This document shows positions 5,922 to 6,657 of a stretch of 6,657 nucleotides of DNA, one piece after another. The stretch is taken from assembly GCA_947588325.1 (NCBI GenBank), contig CANPYH010000074.1, forward strand, positions 1 through 6,657, given 5' to 3'. The translations under genes and the position numbers were made by a program. The first letter of the stretch is position 1. Each line of letters starts with the position of its first letter. Under the pieces are notes generated by a model that was not told the origin of the DNA, searched no databases, and worked only from the letters and a program-made list of their open reading frames with translations. Source of the stretch: an uncultured Clostridia bacterium. Its GTDB lineage: Bacteria; Bacillota; Clostridia; Christensenellales; Pumilibacteraceae.

Positions 5922-5956
5922 ATCAAAAGGAGCGACCAGTTATCGGTGCGCTCCTT
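5921..5956 (-). terminator. Intrinsic terminator after the lipoprotein gene
   Basis: On the minus strand, AAGGAGCG (complement of 5949-5956) and CGCTCCTT (complement of 5927-5934) form a perfect 8-bp stem. It is extended by ACC/GGT inside the loop and is followed by TTTTGATT, counting the last stem bases. It begins 26 nt after the lipoprotein TGA. The T run is short and interrupted, so some read-through to the Sel1 gene is possible. Confidence 0.55.
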
Positions 5957-5982
5957 CGGTGTTTCGTCTTGTGCGTTTTCTG

Positions 5983-6402
5983 TCAAGCCATAGCGTCTTT
6001 TATTCCGCCGGGAGTGCCGTACAGCACGACGTTACCGACGCGCTTGGTCTCGACCTTCCCCATATAGCCGTACAGCGGATCCTCTTCTGTGAGTCTGTCG
6101 TAAGTCTCCTTAAACTCGGTCTTGTAATACTCCATCGCGGAGTCTACGTCCTTGAAGAACACGAGGCGGACATACTCGAAATCCGTTCTGTCGCCGTCCT
6201 GGTTCTTCGCCGCCTTGATAATCTGCGTACAGCCAGCTATGTCCGTATTCTCCTGTACGGAGACGATATAGCCCTTGTCGTCCCGCAGTTTGTCCTCAAC
6301 CTTGGTAAAGTCGGCGTCGAGACAGGCGGAAAAGAAGCAAGTGCAGAATATCGCAATTGCCAGAAGCGCAACTATGGGTAATGCTGTTTTCGCAATCTTC
6401 AT
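5983..6402 (-). CDS. Small predicted lipoprotein of unknown function
   Basis: This 139-residue protein has a type II signal peptide: MKIAKT, a hydrophobic core (8-24) and the lipobox F24-S25-A26-C27, so Cys27 is the likely lipidated N-terminus, anchoring the mature 113 residues outside the membrane. The mature part is charged and mixed alpha/beta in character, with a segment VRLVFFKDVDSAMEYYKTEF (78-97) and a C-terminal strand NVVLYGTPGGI. I do not recognise a named domain. An upstream in-frame ATG exists at 6471, but the start at 6402 is preferred: it begins with the signal peptide, follows GGAAGAAG at a proper distance, and overlaps the ferredoxin stop as TAATG, a usual sign of coupled translation. 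A terminator follows. Function unknown. Confidence 0.82.
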   Translation of the reverse strand: MKIAKTALPIVALLAIAIFCTCFFSACLDADFTKVEDKLRDDKGYIVSVQENTDIAGCTQIIKAAKNQDGDRTDFEYVRLVFFKDVDSAMEYYKTEFKETYDRLTEEDPLYGYMGKVETKRVGNVVLYGTPGGIKDAMA

Positions 6403-6581
6403 TATACTTCTTCCGTTTCTGTTATGGCGCCCGAGGGGCATACCGCTTCGCACGAGCCGCAATTTATGCACTCGTCCTCGGCGATCACGTATCTCTCGTC
6501 GCCCTTACTTATGGCGTTTACGGGGCACTGCGGTTCGCACGTCCCGCATGAAACGCACTTGTCTCCGATAACTCTCGGCAT
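6402..6581 (-). CDS. 2[4Fe-4S] ferredoxin, clostridial type
   Basis: This 59-residue protein carries two complete 4Fe-4S motifs of the form CxxCxxCxxxCP: Cys9, 12, 15, 19 and Cys38, 41, 44, 48. They read CVSCGTCEPQCP and CINCGSCEAVCP. Length and internal symmetry match the small clostridial ferredoxins that carry electrons at low potential between oxidoreductases such as pyruvate:ferredoxin oxidoreductase and hydrogenase. The start ATG (6579-6581) lies three bases after the stop of another ferredoxin gene, behind a weak AGAAG site. Its TAA overlaps the ATG of the lipoprotein gene. The gene is too short to stand out by length, but the eight cysteines make it certain. The redox partner is not visible. 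Confidence 0.95.
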   Translation of the reverse strand: MPRVIGDKCVSCGTCEPQCPVNAISKGDERYVIAEDECINCGSCEAVCPSGAITETEEV

Positions 6582-6584
6582 TTC

Positions 6585-6657
6585 TTACTTCTCGCTTATA
6601 GCGCCAACGGGGCATGCGCTCTCGCAAGCTCCGCAGTCGATGCAGGCACCTTCATCT
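6585..6657 (-). CDS. Second ferredoxin-like protein, C-terminal part only
   Basis: The last 23 codons and the TAA (6585-6587) of a minus-strand gene are present; the rest lies beyond the window edge. They contain one complete 4Fe-4S motif, CIDCGACESACP, followed by VGAISEK. This is very similar in spacing to the C-terminal motif of the adjacent ferredoxin, which suggests a tandem duplication, though a larger protein ending in a ferredoxin domain is also possible. It lies three bases upstream of the next gene, so the two are surely co-transcribed. Confidence 0.85.
   Translation of the reverse strand, partial: DEGACIDCGACESACPVGAISEK

Noticed and set aside
5104..5922. Longer form of the Sel1 protein starting at 5922
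   Set aside because: There is no ribosome binding site before that ATG, and it would translate the operator-like site and hairpin. The ATG at 5880 has AGGAG 6 nt upstream.
5980..5985. TTGACA-like -35 box on the minus strand at the lipoprotein stop
   Set aside because: No -10 hexamer occurs at 16-18 bases downstream, and the terminator follows directly.
5528..5986. Minus-strand open frame of 152 codons in the Sel1 region
   Set aside because: It is an Arg-rich frame-shifted shadow of the Sel1 gene, whose own frame shows clear repeats and a good ribosome binding site.
5983..6471. Longer form of the lipoprotein starting at 6471
   Set aside because: The extra 23 residues overlap the ferredoxin in another frame and would place a basic stretch before the signal peptide. 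The start at 6402 has a binding site and the TAATG overlap.
1..6657. CRISPR array, tRNA, rRNA, transposase or phage genes
   Set aside because: No regularly spaced direct repeats, no cloverleaf or rRNA-like sequence, and no transposase or phage motifs were found on either strand.

Overview
The window carries eight protein-coding genes, all on the minus strand, in two gene runs plus a lone gene between them. The likely source is an uncultured anaerobic Firmicute of the Clostridia type. This rests on strong GGAG-type ribosome binding sites, a consensus sigma-A promoter, clostridial-type 2[4Fe-4S] ferredoxins, and the UPF0237/UPF0210 pair common in Firmicutes. The lineage is an inference; there is no rRNA here to settle it. 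GC content is moderate to high in genes and clearly lower in the non-coding stretch at 3363-3559.

Reading in the direction of transcription, right to left: the C-terminus of a ferredoxin (6585-6657), a complete 59-residue 2[4Fe-4S] ferredoxin (6402-6581), a small lipoprotein whose ATG overlaps the ferredoxin stop (5983-6402) and an intrinsic terminator (5921-5956). Next comes a leader of about 100 bases with a LacI/CcpA-type operator-like palindrome and a hairpin touching the ribosome binding site. It is followed by a Sel1-repeat protein (5104-5880) whose end overlaps the start of a MATE-family multidrug/cation antiporter (3675-5120). After an AT-rich gap comes a minimal O6-alkylguanine-DNA alkyltransferase (3045-3362, GTG start) with its own AT-rich terminator. 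A clear promoter (2965-2993) then drives the DNA polymerase sliding clamp dnaN (1804-2904), an ACT-domain UPF0237 protein (1524-1793) and a UPF0210/PFL-like protein (170-1522). The last three are separated by 10 nt and 1 nt, so they look like one operon.

The most interesting structure is non-coding. Two copies of a long imperfect palindrome lie at about 1-167 and 3560-3688, each at the 3' end of a minus-strand gene and in the same orientation. They share an apical hairpin core: GGAG, then TTTAC, an 8-base loop, GTAAA and TGAC. Outside the core the arms have diverged but largely still pair. The irregular pairs are mostly G-U or tandem G-A when read on the plus strand and would be A-C or pyrimidine mismatches on the minus strand. 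This suggests an RNA (or single-stranded DNA) fold read from the plus strand, antisense to the genes. One copy supplies the stop codon of the MATE gene. Secondary points are dnaN away from dnaA/recF and tied to the UPF0237/UPF0210 pair, and the tightly coupled ferredoxin-lipoprotein genes.
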